Positions 1-10,036 of a DNA stretch of 64,000 nucleotides are shown here, piece by piece (positions within the stretch are counted from its first letter, which is position 1; each line of letters begins with the position of its first letter). Source of the DNA: Formosa undariae (GTDB taxonomy: Bacteria; Bacteroidota; Bacteroidia; Flavobacteriales; Flavobacteriaceae); assembly GCF_042427615.1 (NCBI RefSeq), contig NZ_JBHMEZ010000003.1:744001-808000 (forward strand), given 5' to 3'. The translations under genes were made by a program, and so were the position numbers. The notes beneath the pieces are model-generated. The model saw only the letters and a list, made by a program, of their open reading frames with translations. It was not told the DNA's origin and made no database searches.

Positions 1-1357
1 TTTCAGAAGGTTTTGGATAACTCCAACCACCTGACCCTTGAGTAGTACAAAGTTTCCAATCGCCATGTTTTATTGCAAAAGACCCATCGATAGAATGATA
101 AATAATATATTCTCGAATTTCTTTTTCATTTTCACCTTCTAAAAGGGGTAACATACTATAACTATCTTCACCTTCTGTATCTTTAATACTATAACCTGCA
201 ATATCTGCACAAGTGGCAAAAAAGTCTGTTGTACTAATTGTTTTATCTGTGCTTATATTTTTTAATGCATGATTAGGCCACTCTACAATAAAAGGCACAT
301 GATGTCCTCCTTCATAAATATCTGCTTTCATCCCTTTAAAAACATAACTAGGATCATGATTAAATTTCTCTAATTCTTTAAAGTCTGCTTTAGGAGAACA
401 ACCATTATCACTAGTAAAAACTAACAATGTATTTTCTGAAATTCCCATTGCTTTTAATTTATTTCTAATTTGACCAACAACATCATCTACTTGCATTACA
501 AAATCTCCATACTTATTAGTATTACTTTTACCTAAAAACTCATCGGAAGGCAGAATAGGTGTATGTGGAGCAGGTAAAGGAAGGTATAAAAAGAAAGGTT
601 CTGCACCATTTGCTTTATCTCCTATATAATTAATCGCACGGTCTGTTAAATCTTGTAGAACCGTTTGATGTACAAAATCATCTGAAGTTGGGCCTTTTCT
701 CCAAACGCCTTTTGAATCTTTATTTTCGGTCATTTTTGTAGGCACCATTGTAGGCATATCATTTTCAACAAATACATAAGGAGGCATATCTAGTGACCCA
801 CAAAAACCAAATGAATAATCGAAACCATGTGTAGAAGGTCCGTTTTTAATAGGTTTTGTATAATCTACATCCTGAATTGCATGCAGATTATTTAAGTTAC
901 TTTTCTCCTCACCTTTAAAAGCCCAATCCCAACCCATATGCCATTTTCCAATATAGGCCGTCGTATATCCTTGATTTTTTAATAGATCTGCAACGGTAGC
1001 TCGGTCTGGTGTAATTAACGATTTTGAATATCCCCCAAGTACACCATTTTTTAAATTACTTCTCCAGTTATAACGACCAGTTAAAATACTATAGCGTGTT
1101 GGAGTACAAACTGCAGATGAAGTATGGGCGTCGGTAAACATCACTCCATTTGACGCCATTTTATCTAAATGAATAGTAGGTATTTTACTTTCTGGATTAA
1201 AGCTTTTAACATCTCCGTAACCCATATCGTCTGCTAGAATGTAAATAATGTTTGGTTTCACCTTAACTTTCTGGTTGGCAACCTCTTTATTAACATTTTT
1301 ACTACCTTGACAAGACGATACTAAAATTAATACTAAAAGAAATTTAAATGTGTTCAT
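1..1357 (-). CDS. S1-family sulfatase, lipoprotein (3' end beyond window)
   Basis: This is an arylsulfatase-A-like sulfatase that would remove sulfate esters from algal glycan fragments at the cell surface or in the periplasm. I read it by translating the reverse strand from the ATG at 1357; the frame stays open to base 1, so the C-terminus is missing. It has a lipoprotein signal ending LVSSCQ (Cys16), the metal-binding stretch ILADDMGYGD (about residues 40-49), and the formylglycine motif CTPTR at Cys84. Cys84 is the residue converted to formylglycine; Thr replaces the more usual Ser in C-x-P-S-R. TSDNG and GKWHMG motifs of the family follow. It lies 62 bp after the stop of the upstream hydrolase gene and is probably the third gene of that operon. 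The sulfate position attacked cannot be told from sequence alone. Confidence 0.9.
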   Translation of the reverse strand, partial: MNTFKFLLVLILVSSCQGSKNVNKEVANQKVKVKPNIIYILADDMGYGDVKSFNPESKIPTIHLDKMASNGVMFTDAHTSSAVCTPTRYSILTGRYNWRSNLKNGVLGGYSKSLITPDRATVADLLKNQGYTTAYIGKWHMGWDWAFKGEEKSNLNNLHAIQDVDYTKPIKNGPSTHGFDYSFGFCGSLDMPPYVFVENDMPTMVPTKMTENKDSKGVWRKGPTSDDFVHQTVLQDLTDRAINYIGDKANGAEPFFLYLPLPAPHTPILPSDEFLGKSNTNKYGDFVMQVDDVVGQIRNKLKAMGISENTLLVFTSDNGCSPKADFKELEKFNHDPSYVFKGMKADIYEGGHHVPFIVEWPNHALKNISTDKTISTTDFFATCADIAGYSIKDTEGEDSYSMLPLLEGENEKEIREYIIYHSIDGSFAIKHGDWKLCTTQGSGGWSYPKPSE

Positions 1358-1419
1358 TGTTCTTCTTTATTTGCAATATAGAATCTGCATTTCGTAATAT
1401 AATTAACTTAATTCTAATT

Positions 1420-4023
1420 TTAATCTGTTTGAATATTTTTATTAGGTAACTTACTGTAAAGACTTTTGCCATTTGTATTTATAAAAGCCTTGATCGCGTA
1501 TTTGGATTTTTTTGCTAATGCAGAATTAGGCACAAACACTTTAAACGTTTTAGAATCACTAGAAAAATCTTGTCCTTTAATCAACTGCTCTTCTACCGTT
1601 AAATACGATATGTTTTCAATTTTAAGTCCATAAGAATACTCACCATCGAGTAAAATATTTTTGTATTTAACTTCAAATAAGAATCCACCATCTTGCTTTT
1701 CTGTAGATGTGATCTTGATTTCATACTCATCGTCCGAACTAAATAATGTAGCCGTATTCGGATAAAAATTACTTTCCCCTACAGATGTTTCTGCTTTTAC
1801 TGTATAAAAATAAATCGTTTCCTTTTCTACGGAAAGGTCCCTATAGAAGCTTCCTTTAATACCGCTAGCTATTTTTTGATAGTTGTGCAATTCTTTACCT
1901 CTATAAACATTATATGTCGTTTCTGGGAGAATTGAATCTTGCTCAATCCAATTAACTAAAACGCTACCATCTTCTGCGCTAACAGCTGAAACATTTCTTG
2001 GACTAAACGGTACTTTTTCTGACAAAACAACTTTACTTGCTTTAGAAAAACCACCACGACCAAGACCATTATGTGCCGCAATATAAAAATGATAAGGTAC
2101 ATTATATGCTAAGCCTTCTACTCTATATCCAAAAACATTATTGGTTTCTATCAACACAGCTTCGCCTGTGTTTTCGTTCACATATCTAAGCGTATATCCT
2201 GAAGCATCTGCAACGCTAGACCAAAATATAGTGGCCGTGTCGTTTCTTCTGGATGTTTTAAAAATTTCTGGTGTTTCAGGAAGACTAGTTACTAAACGTA
2301 TTTGATTTGAAAATGCACTAACCCCTTGCTTGTTTTCTGCGACCATTTTAAAATAATACGTCGCATCTTTTTTTAGCTTATTTATTTTAATTGTATTAAC
2401 CGAATTACCTTTTACTTTAATGTTCTTGTTTAAGTCGTTTGGATCTTCACTATAGTAAATAGTATAATGATTTACATTTTCAATCGCTCCCCAAGTTAAC
2501 TTTATCGCTTTATCAAGAATTTCACCTTTATAAATGGTTGGAATCGCTGGTTTTGTAACAAGTTTAGACGACCATTTAGCAACCGTTACACTAAAGGCTG
2601 GAATTGATATTTTACCAGATTTAAAAACGGCTTGCCTAATATCTGTATTTTCAACTTCTATATCATCCGCTGTAATATAATTAACTTCTACATCTTTGTT
2701 TAACAGTACGTCATCGATTACAATATCGAAGTCTTTAGACTGAGCCGTTCTGTTTGTAAATACCAAATAATCGTATCCATTAATACCGCGATAAGCTTGA
2801 GTAAACGAACCTATTTCTAAAGCTCCATGTAATCCAGGTGCATCAAATTCGCCCGTTACTTTAGAATCGAATATAAAATCGGAATGGTTGGTTACATCGT
2901 GATAAATCTCGTAAGCTTTACCTTCCAACGTTTTATTAATACCTGTTGGAATACTATCTGTATTTAGTATTTTTCCGTTTTTAAAGGCTTCCTCTATCTG
3001 AGCATTTATATTCTTTTTAGGAGCATATTTACTACTCACCTCATGCGCTCCTACATACCAAGTGTTTGTATGTTGTAACTGTCGCATTACATATTCAATA
3101 TTATAAATACTAGAATAAATACCATTTAAGGGTCTATTCCAAACACCGAACTCTGTTATAACCATTGGAACATCTTTCCAAGTATAGTCTTCAATTTCGG
3201 ACATTGCCGTTTTTGAAGTCGCTTCTATAAGTTTTGTATTTGCTCTTCTATACGCATCTGCAACTGTTTCTTTCTTTCCGGTATGTGGTGCATACGAGTG
3301 TTTAGAAAACACGTTCCAATAGGCACCTTCTTCCTTTTGGTACGTGTTAATTTCTTTCATAAAGCCCCAAATACCATCCCAAGTATTGTTTAACGACAGA
3401 AATGCATCAGGAAAGACTTTATTAATGGCATCTGCATGCGGTTTCATTTTAGCAGCATAATCGTAACCACTATTCCACCAATAGCGTTCTCTATGCGGCA
3501 CATAAAAATAAGGTTCATTACAAAATTGCCACGTTGCAACTTCTATATTATTGTTCTTACAAAACCGTGCTAATTCATAGGTCATTTCTGGAGTTTCAGA
3601 AAAACCATTTATAGTAATGACTAACTTACCGTTTATTTCACTTAACAAATCGTATAAATCGATTATACGGTGTGGACCTTTAACTTCAGTAAATCTATAG
3701 CCTTTAAGGTATTGTTTTGGATGATCGAACATCATCGCATAATCCATATCATATTGTCCGGTGGCACTACTAAAAGCATCACCCATAGTTCCTGAAAAAT
3801 AACGTAACCAACCCGGATTTAAGTCATGTACAGCCTGCCTAAAATCCGGATGTAAATAACTCCAACTTTTATCTGCTATTCGGACGTTAAATCCGCTAGA
3901 ACCAATTTTAATATCATGACCATTTTTGGAATCTATATGTATTATTCCTTGATTATGCTGAGCGAATGCTGCCTGAACAGACAAGCAGAGGCAAAATATA
4001 AAAATCAGTTTTCTCACGTCCAT
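1420..4023 (-). CDS. Putative clan GH-A glycoside hydrolase with Fn3 domains
   Basis: This is a secreted enzyme of about 867 aa whose family I cannot name. I start it at the ATG at 4023 (MDVRKLIFIF..., a clean Sec signal ending AFAQ). An ATG seven codons upstream, at 4044, would overlap the previous stop. The N-terminal half looks like a TIM-barrel retaining hydrolase of clan GH-A, the fold of GH39, GH79 and GH86. A Q-F-C-N-E-P motif (Glu170) fits the acid/base and V-I-T-E-F-G (Glu291) fits the nucleophile. A beta-sandwich region of about 100 residues follows, then about three fibronectin type III repeats (about 490-780) and a C-terminal beta domain. No T9SS tail is visible. It starts 10 bp after the sulfatase upstream, so the two should be co-transcribed. 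It is a candidate endo-enzyme for the locus. Confidence 0.7.
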   Translation of the reverse strand: MDVRKLIFIFCLCLSVQAAFAQHNQGIIHIDSKNGHDIKIGSSGFNVRIADKSWSYLHPDFRQAVHDLNPGWLRYFSGTMGDAFSSATGQYDMDYAMMFDHPKQYLKGYRFTEVKGPHRIIDLYDLLSEINGKLVITINGFSETPEMTYELARFCKNNNIEVATWQFCNEPYFYVPHRERYWWNSGYDYAAKMKPHADAINKVFPDAFLSLNNTWDGIWGFMKEINTYQKEEGAYWNVFSKHSYAPHTGKKETVADAYRRANTKLIEATSKTAMSEIEDYTWKDVPMVITEFGVWNRPLNGIYSSIYNIEYVMRQLQHTNTWYVGAHEVSSKYAPKKNINAQIEEAFKNGKILNTDSIPTGINKTLEGKAYEIYHDVTNHSDFIFDSKVTGEFDAPGLHGALEIGSFTQAYRGINGYDYLVFTNRTAQSKDFDIVIDDVLLNKDVEVNYITADDIEVENTDIRQAVFKSGKISIPAFSVTVAKWSSKLVTKPAIPTIYKGEILDKAIKLTWGAIENVNHYTIYYSEDPNDLNKNIKVKGNSVNTIKINKLKKDATYYFKMVAENKQGVSAFSNQIRLVTSLPETPEIFKTSRRNDTATIFWSSVADASGYTLRYVNENTGEAVLIETNNVFGYRVEGLAYNVPYHFYIAAHNGLGRGGFSKASKVVLSEKVPFSPRNVSAVSAEDGSVLVNWIEQDSILPETTYNVYRGKELHNYQKIASGIKGSFYRDLSVEKETIYFYTVKAETSVGESNFYPNTATLFSSDDEYEIKITSTEKQDGGFLFEVKYKNILLDGEYSYGLKIENISYLTVEEQLIKGQDFSSDSKTFKVFVPNSALAKKSKYAIKAFINTNGKSLYSKLPNKNIQTD

Positions 4024-4033
4024 TTCAGCAATA

Positions 4034-5533
4034 TTAATCGGCATTTAAGAATGTTGTTTGACTAAACGTAAATACATCTGAAGGTGTTCTTGCTTCTTCT
4101 AAAATAGATTCCATTTTTGCAACAACTTCTGGATTATCCTTTGCGACATTATTTGTTTCTCCTTTATCTTTCGCTAAGTTATAAAGCTCTATTGGTGCAT
4201 CTGGATTTTTAAGCACATTATATTTTACTGCTTTCCAGTCGTCCATTCTTACAGCTTGACGCCCACCTTTTTCATGAAATTCCCAATATAAATACTCGTG
4301 ATCTTGTTGTGCTTCGCTATTACCTAATATTTCTGGTAAAAAAGAAATACCATCAATATCATCAGGTGTTTCAGCTTTAGTTATTTCAGCAAATGTTGGA
4401 AAAACATCCCAAAACGCAGACACGTGATCTGTCTTACTGCCTGGTTTTACTTTTCCTGGCCATTTCACAATCATAGGGACGCGAATTCCACCTTCGTACA
4501 AATCTCGCTTTGTTCCTTTAAAATCGCCATTACTATTAAAATACTCAGGATCTGCTCCTCCCTCTTGATGAGGACCATTATCTGATGTAAAAATAATGAT
4601 CGTATTATCTGCGATACCAAGTTCGGTAACCTTATTCATAATCTCGCCGACCTGCTGATCTAATAAATCAATCATAGCGGCAAATGCTGCATGTGATTCT
4701 TTTTGTGTCTGATAAGCCCCATTATTCAATTCTTCTGGAGTACTATTATTATCTAGAAAGACTTTCTCTGGCAAAAATTTATTCCTGTATTTTGCCATTA
4801 ATTCCTCTGGAGCTGCTAATTCGGCATGTGGTATAATAGATGCTACATAGGCAAAAAATGGCTTATCCTTATTATCTTCAATAAATGCAATCGTTTTATC
4901 ATGAATTAAAGTCGGTGCATAAATCTTATTAGAGAAGTTTGCATTCTCTTGTAAAACAATTGAATCTCTATTTGACCATAAATGATCTGGATAATACTTA
5001 TGCCCTAAACGTTGACAGTTATACCCATAGAAAATATCAAAACCTTGATTTACAGGATCACCTACTGAACCTGGAAAACCAAGTCCCCATTTGCCAAAAG
5101 CTCCAGTTGTATAGCCTGATTTTTTTAGAACTTCGGCTAAAGTATATGTATCATCTGGAATTGGATATTGTCCTTCTGGTTGCATTTCTTTATTTCCACG
5201 AACAACTGTATGACCTGTATGCATTCCTGTTAGAAGTGCAGAACGAGAAGGTGCACAAACAGTACTTCCTGAATAATGTTGTGTAAACATCATCCCTTGC
5301 GATGCTAGTTTATCAATATTAGGTGTAGAAAATTTTTCTTGACCGTAGCAACTTAAATCTCCATAGCCTAAATCGTCTGCAAGGATATAAATAATATTAG
5401 GTTTATTTAAAGAAGCATGTGTTTCGGGAGATGCTTTTAATTCATTCTGCTCTTGTTTCTTAGAAGAATTACAAGATGTAAAAACAATTGTTGTTACAAA
5501 TAAGACCAGGATCAAGGATGCTTTTTTTATCAT
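4034..5533 (-). CDS. S1-family sulfatase, lipoprotein
   Basis: This is a formylglycine-dependent sulfatase of about 499 aa. The frame opens at 5605, but I choose the ATG at 5533: it begins MIKKASLILVLFV and gives a lipoprotein signal ending FTSC. The 5605 start would lie only a few bases after the predicted transcription start. Visible motifs are the metal ligands in YILADDLGYGD, the CAPSR signature (Cys93 from this start), TGAFGKWG and FTSDNGPH, with a typical S1 C-terminal subdomain (LYNLAKDKGETNN). Enzymes of this ARSA-like type act on the non-reducing end of sulfated oligosaccharides. It is the first gene of a three-gene unit and has the shared PUL promoter element directly upstream. Regioselectivity is unknown. 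Confidence 0.92.
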   Translation of the reverse strand: MIKKASLILVLFVTTIVFTSCNSSKKQEQNELKASPETHASLNKPNIIYILADDLGYGDLSCYGQEKFSTPNIDKLASQGMMFTQHYSGSTVCAPSRSALLTGMHTGHTVVRGNKEMQPEGQYPIPDDTYTLAEVLKKSGYTTGAFGKWGLGFPGSVGDPVNQGFDIFYGYNCQRLGHKYYPDHLWSNRDSIVLQENANFSNKIYAPTLIHDKTIAFIEDNKDKPFFAYVASIIPHAELAAPEELMAKYRNKFLPEKVFLDNNSTPEELNNGAYQTQKESHAAFAAMIDLLDQQVGEIMNKVTELGIADNTIIIFTSDNGPHQEGGADPEYFNSNGDFKGTKRDLYEGGIRVPMIVKWPGKVKPGSKTDHVSAFWDVFPTFAEITKAETPDDIDGISFLPEILGNSEAQQDHEYLYWEFHEKGGRQAVRMDDWKAVKYNVLKNPDAPIELYNLAKDKGETNNVAKDNPEVVAKMESILEEARTPSDVFTFSQTTFLNAD

Positions 5534-5620
5534 TATATTACATATAAAATTTAAACACTTACTTTTAAGCGTATTACATAGTTTTAGGGTCGCAGATAAA
5601 CACATTTTTATCTACATTCC

Positions 5621-5676
5621 CAAAATTACTCAATTACATCACATAATAATTCTCATTTGAAGCCTACAAATGTTGC
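5621..5676 (-). promoter_or_regulatory. Shared PUL operator plus -7 box for the sulfatase operon
   Basis: On the minus strand, GCAACATTTGT starts at 5676 and AAATGAGAA ends at 5650, the same 27-bp frame as at the other PUL promoters. Here the central CCCC is replaced by GGCT. Exactly 21 bp further comes TAATTTTG (5628-5621), a perfect match to the Bacteroidota -7 box TAnnTTTG. Transcription should start near 5614. Confidence 0.65.
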
Positions 5677-5708
5677 GGAAGGCATAAATATCGATAAAAG
5701 GACAAAAT

Positions 5709-5757
5709 GCAACAATTACACCCCTCTGATTAAACATTACTACCCCTTTTTAATACT
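5709..5757 (+). promoter_or_regulatory. Two tandem operator half-matches upstream of the HTCS gene
   Basis: Two copies of the PUL element's left part lie in direct orientation: GCAACAATTACACCCC at 5709-5724 and AAACATTACTACCCC at 5732-5746. Aligned to the 27-bp frame they begin at 5709 and 5731, 22 bp apart, about two helical turns. Both lack the TTGAGAA right half. No -7 box sits at the standard spacing. The arrangement suggests autoregulation of the HTCS, which is an inference. Confidence 0.5.
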
Positions 5758-5841
5758 GCTTTATTGCAAAAAAAATTAGAAATTGCTATGAAATTATTTA
5801 TTTTGTAATACTTATTAAAATTTGTAACACTTTTGAAGCAA

Positions 5842-8800
5842 ATGAATACAACTCTCTTTTTTAACAAATCCATATATAGTTTGAAATTTAAATTCATTAT
5901 TGTATTATTTTTTAATGTTTTATTATGTTTTTCTCAAACCGACAAATCTTCATTTCATCAGTTAAATATTCAAGGTTCTCCATTCAACAAAAAAGTAAAT
6001 GCATTATATGAAGATAGTGTTGGGTTTTTATGGATTGGTACTGAGACAGGCTTATATAGATATGATGGAAACAATTTGGTAGAATATCAAAACAACGTTT
6101 TTGATAAAAATTCAATACCCAATAATAGTATAAACTCTATTACGGAAGATCTTAACCAAAACTTATGGATTGGAAGTGAAAGTTTTTTAATATTCTATAA
6201 TAGGAAATTAAATAAATTCTATGGTTTTCATAAAAACACCACGACTACAGTATTACAAAAAACTAACAATGGCGATATCTACGTTAGATTAAAAAACAGT
6301 GGTTTAAGGGTTATTAAGCCAAACTCTCTAATTGACACAACTAATTTCGACCAAGAAACACCAGAGAACTTATTAAGATTTGACAAGACAATAAATGCTT
6401 TTACGGAAGATGATTACCAAAGACGTTGGATTGGCACAAGCGAGGGCATATTTGTAATTAATGATGACAATAAATTTATTCAGACTAACTTCTCTAAAGA
6501 TATTATTGCTTTAAAAAACATAAAAAACAATAGAATTATTGCTTTAACTAAAACGGGCATTAACCTATTTGGATATAACAAAACAGACCACCGCTTAGAG
6601 CTCTTAGAATCCTACCCTCATATTATGGATGGGTTTGATTATAATGGTATAATTACAACTTTCGCTTTAGACTCTGAAAATGATGATTTTTGGTTAGGGA
6701 CAACTAACGGACTTATTAAAGCAGAAAAAAAGAATAACACCTATAAATTCTCACATTATTCCCACGAATCCACAAACGGTAACTTAACGCACAATAGAAT
6801 TAATGCTATTTTATTCGACTCTTATAACAATTTATGGATCGGGTCTTTTAAAGGGATAAATAAACAACTGGACAGGACGTCCTTATTTGAGTTTAATAAA
6901 ATAAAACCTTCGGTTAAACTTATACATTTTACACAGAGTATTTTATTTCATTCTCAAAACAATATTTTAATTGGTTTAAATAAAGAATTCTATGCCTATA
7001 ATTCTAACCAAGGTAATTATAAGGAAATAAACCTTATTCATGACAATGAACGTATTGGTGTCGATAAAATTTTTAAAAGTTTCGACAAAACAGAACTTCT
7101 TATTAGTAGTGAAAATAAATTATTTGAATCTATTAATTACAATCCAAAAGATAAAACCATAACGTTAAAATCTTTAAAGAACTTCGACAAACGCATCACC
7201 GATATTGCTCCTATTAATAAAAATGAAACCTGGGTGGCTTTATGGGATGGAGGTATAGATATCATAAATAAGGAAACACCTATCTCCAATTTTAAAAAAG
7301 ACCTCATTACCAAACTAGCCAAAAGTCATACCTCAGCGTTCTTATTAACTACAGATAACAAACTATGGATTGGAACGCGTGGAGAAGGTCTTTTTAGAGT
7401 TGATTTTAATAAAGAAATTATAGATGAGTACCAACCAAACATCGAAGCTTTGGCCTCTAATGCCATTTTATGCCTACTTGAAGACGAAAACAAGAACATA
7501 TGGATTGGAACAAGAGGTGGTGGATTAAACTTATACGAAGAAGCATCTAATAGTTTTAAGAATTTTAATAAAACAGGAGGTTTTACGCCTCATACCATTA
7601 TAGCTATTGAAGATGACACGAATGGAAATATATGGATGAGTACCAGTGATGGAATTTCTAGATTTAATATAAAGGATGAAAAATTCACGCCATTTGGTAT
7701 TGAAGACGGCATAAAAGAAGTTCATTTTAGTTATAATGCGAGTGCTTCCAACACAAACAAAACGCAATTGTATTTTGCAAACTCAGATGGCTATTACACC
7801 GTTTTTCCTAATAAATTTACACAAAAAGATAAAGTTCCATCAACCGTAATTACAAATTTCTATAAGCTCGGTAACACTAAAAACAATCAATCCAATACAG
7901 CAATAAACGAATCTAGCTCTATACACTTAAATTTAGATAAGCCCCTCGTTTTAAACTATAATGAAAACAATGTGGTTTTCAATTTTTCATCTTTAGATTT
8001 AACAGCACCTAGCAAAAATGAATACGCATACAAATTAGAAGGATTAAACGATTATTGGGTATATACAACTGCCGCAAACAGAAATGCAAACTACAACAAT
8101 CTTAAGCCTGGAAAATATTTATTTAAAGTTAAGAGCTCTAACAGCGATGGAATTTGGAATGAGACGCCAACGCAACTTCAATTTACAATTACCCCTCCAT
8201 TTTGGGAAAGCACTTTAGCCTACATCATATATTGGATATTAGTTGCGGGAATAATAGGTATTGGATATATCCTGATAAAAAGATGGTATGAGCTTAAAAA
8301 GAATCTGGTAAAGGAAACAATTAGTAGAGAAAAAGATAATGAACACAACCGTATGAAAATGGTGTTCTTTACAGATATCTCTCATGAATTACGTACACCT
8401 CTATCACTGATACTTGGTACTATAGAAAAAGTTGTAAAAGAAAGAAATTTCCAATTAAACTTAAATACAGCACAACGTATTTATAATAATACACTTAGGA
8501 TGCACCGATTAATTAATCAAATTATGGATATCCGTAAATATGATGTTGGTCAATTTAAACTAAGTATTTCTAAAAATAATATTGTTAAGGATGTTAATAT
8601 TATAAAGGATAGTTTCAATGACTTTGCAAGAATTTATGAAATAGAATATGATTTTATTTGTTCTGAAGAAAAAATAAAAGGATGGTATGATGTAGATATC
8701 TTAGAAAAAACGCTTTTTAATTTACTATCTAATGCATTTAAATACACCAAAGAAAAAGGGGCCATTAGAGTCTCGTTAACAACAGTAACCCAAGACGACG

Positions 8801-9990
8801 AATACGCTCCGAAACTGGACTTAGAGGCAAACACATATATTAAATGTTCTGTAAGAGATAATGGGATGGGAATACCTGAAAAAGATTTAGAATATATATT
8901 TGACCGCTATTATCAAGCTACTAAATCTTATAGCAATCAAATTCCAGGTACAGGAATAGGGATGGAACTGGTTCATAAATTAATTGTGAGACATTATGGA
9001 GCAATTGTCGTTCAAAGTAAAGAGAATATTTTTACCGAATTCACCTTTTTCTTACCAATAAACAAATCAAGATATAGTAAAGACGAGCGCGTAAAAACAG
9101 GAGTCCCTTTAAAAAAGAATTACATCCAAAATTCTGAATACCAAATTATTGAAGAAGTTAAAAATGAATTCATTAGTAAATCTGCAGTAAAATCAACTTC
9201 AAATCCGACAATCTTAATTGTAGAAGATAATGACGATTTAAGAAGTATGATTAAAGATGAATTGAAGGATGAATTTAATATTATTGAAGCCACAAACGGA
9301 ACAGAAGGCTACGATACTATACTTAGAGAGAAACCTCTACTTATAATTAGCGATATTTTAATGCCCATAGAAGATGGAATATCTATGTTACGCCGTGTAA
9401 AGGCAAACAGAACAATTAGTAACATTCCTATTTTCATGCTTACGGCAAAAAATTCTGAAGAGACAAAAATTGAATGTCTAAGCCTAGGGGCAGACGATTA
9501 TATTGAAAAGCCATTTAGTTTAGAATTCGTAAAATGGAAAGTAAAAAATGCGCTTTTAACTAGAAAAGAATTAAAGGAAAAATATAGCAAGGTAATTACT
9601 TCGGAACCTTCAGAAATAGAAATCGACTCTAACGATGAAAAATTTATAAAAAAACTCATCAAAATAATTGAAGATTCTATGAACGATAATATTTTAAACG
9701 TTGAGTATTTAGCATCAGAAGTAGGCATGAGTAGAGCTAATTTATATCGAAAAATTAAAACAATTGTAGATGACACACCTGTAAACTTTATAAAATCGAT
9801 AAAACTAAAACGCGCTGCGCAATTACTTAAGAAGAATGAAATGTACATTTCTGAAATTGCATATATGACAGGTTTTAACAATCAAAAATATTTCGGAAAA
9901 TGCTTCCTTAAAGAATATAAAATGAGTCCTACGGAATATATTAAGAAACATGCAGAACAAAAAAAACCTGATTCAACCGAAGATATGTAA
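5842..9990 (+). CDS. Hybrid two-component system sensor/regulator (HTCS)
   Basis: This is a one-protein signalling system that senses a glycan fragment in the periplasm and activates PUL transcription. The product is about 1382 aa from the ATG at 5842; the TTG at 5833 is a weaker start. A signal peptide is followed by a periplasmic double beta-propeller of repeated LWIGTxxGL-type motifs (about 40-740), a Y_Y_Y domain, and a membrane segment at about 794-812. Then come HisKA with phospho-acceptor His848 (ISHELRTP), HATPase_c (NLLSNAFKYT, DNGMGIP, GTGIGMEL), a receiver domain with Asp1171 (ISDILMP), and a C-terminal AraC-type helix-turn-helix. All parts look intact. It is followed 46 bp later by a sulfatase gene on the same strand. 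It is the natural candidate to bind the repeated 27-bp element found across the window. Confidence 0.95.
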   Translation: MNTTLFFNKSIYSLKFKFIIVLFFNVLLCFSQTDKSSFHQLNIQGSPFNKKVNALYEDSVGFLWIGTETGLYRYDGNNLVEYQNNVFDKNSIPNNSINSITEDLNQNLWIGSESFLIFYNRKLNKFYGFHKNTTTTVLQKTNNGDIYVRLKNSGLRVIKPNSLIDTTNFDQETPENLLRFDKTINAFTEDDYQRRWIGTSEGIFVINDDNKFIQTNFSKDIIALKNIKNNRIIALTKTGINLFGYNKTDHRLELLESYPHIMDGFDYNGIITTFALDSENDDFWLGTTNGLIKAEKKNNTYKFSHYSHESTNGNLTHNRINAILFDSYNNLWIGSFKGINKQLDRTSLFEFNKIKPSVKLIHFTQSILFHSQNNILIGLNKEFYAYNSNQGNYKEINLIHDNERIGVDKIFKSFDKTELLISSENKLFESINYNPKDKTITLKSLKNFDKRITDIAPINKNETWVALWDGGIDIINKETPISNFKKDLITKLAKSHTSAFLLTTDNKLWIGTRGEGLFRVDFNKEIIDEYQPNIEALASNAILCLLEDENKNIWIGTRGGGLNLYEEASNSFKNFNKTGGFTPHTIIAIEDDTNGNIWMSTSDGISRFNIKDEKFTPFGIEDGIKEVHFSYNASASNTNKTQLYFANSDGYYTVFPNKFTQKDKVPSTVITNFYKLGNTKNNQSNTAINESSSIHLNLDKPLVLNYNENNVVFNFSSLDLTAPSKNEYAYKLEGLNDYWVYTTAANRNANYNNLKPGKYLFKVKSSNSDGIWNETPTQLQFTITPPFWESTLAYIIYWILVAGIIGIGYILIKRWYELKKNLVKETISREKDNEHNRMKMVFFTDISHELRTPLSLILGTIEKVVKERNFQLNLNTAQRIYNNTLRMHRLINQIMDIRKYDVGQFKLSISKNNIVKDVNIIKDSFNDFARIYEIEYDFICSEEKIKGWYDVDILEKTLFNLLSNAFKYTKEKGAIRVSLTTVTQDDEYAPKLDLEANTYIKCSVRDNGMGIPEKDLEYIFDRYYQATKSYSNQIPGTGIGMELVHKLIVRHYGAIVVQSKENIFTEFTFFLPINKSRYSKDERVKTGVPLKKNYIQNSEYQIIEEVKNEFISKSAVKSTSNPTILIVEDNDDLRSMIKDELKDEFNIIEATNGTEGYDTILREKPLLIISDILMPIEDGISMLRRVKANRTISNIPIFMLTAKNSEETKIECLSLGADDYIEKPFSLEFVKWKVKNALLTRKELKEKYSKVITSEPSEIEIDSNDEKFIKKLIKIIEDSMNDNILNVEYLASEVGMSRANLYRKIKTIVDDTPVNFIKSIKLKRAAQLLKKNEMYISEIAYMTGFNNQKYFGKCFLKEYKMSPTEYIKKHAEQKKPDSTEDM

Positions 9991-10036
9991 ACCCATTCTA
10001 ATACCTAAATTTCAACAAAAATAACACTTCATACCC

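Noticed and set aside
4939..5286. 115-codon plus-strand frame inside the sulfatase gene
   Set aside because: It lies wholly antisense to a well-supported sulfatase and resembles no protein family. The same applies to the other antisense frames.
5534..5605. Start of the sulfatase at 5605
   Set aside because: It lies only a few bases after the predicted transcription start, and the lipoprotein signal begins at 5533.
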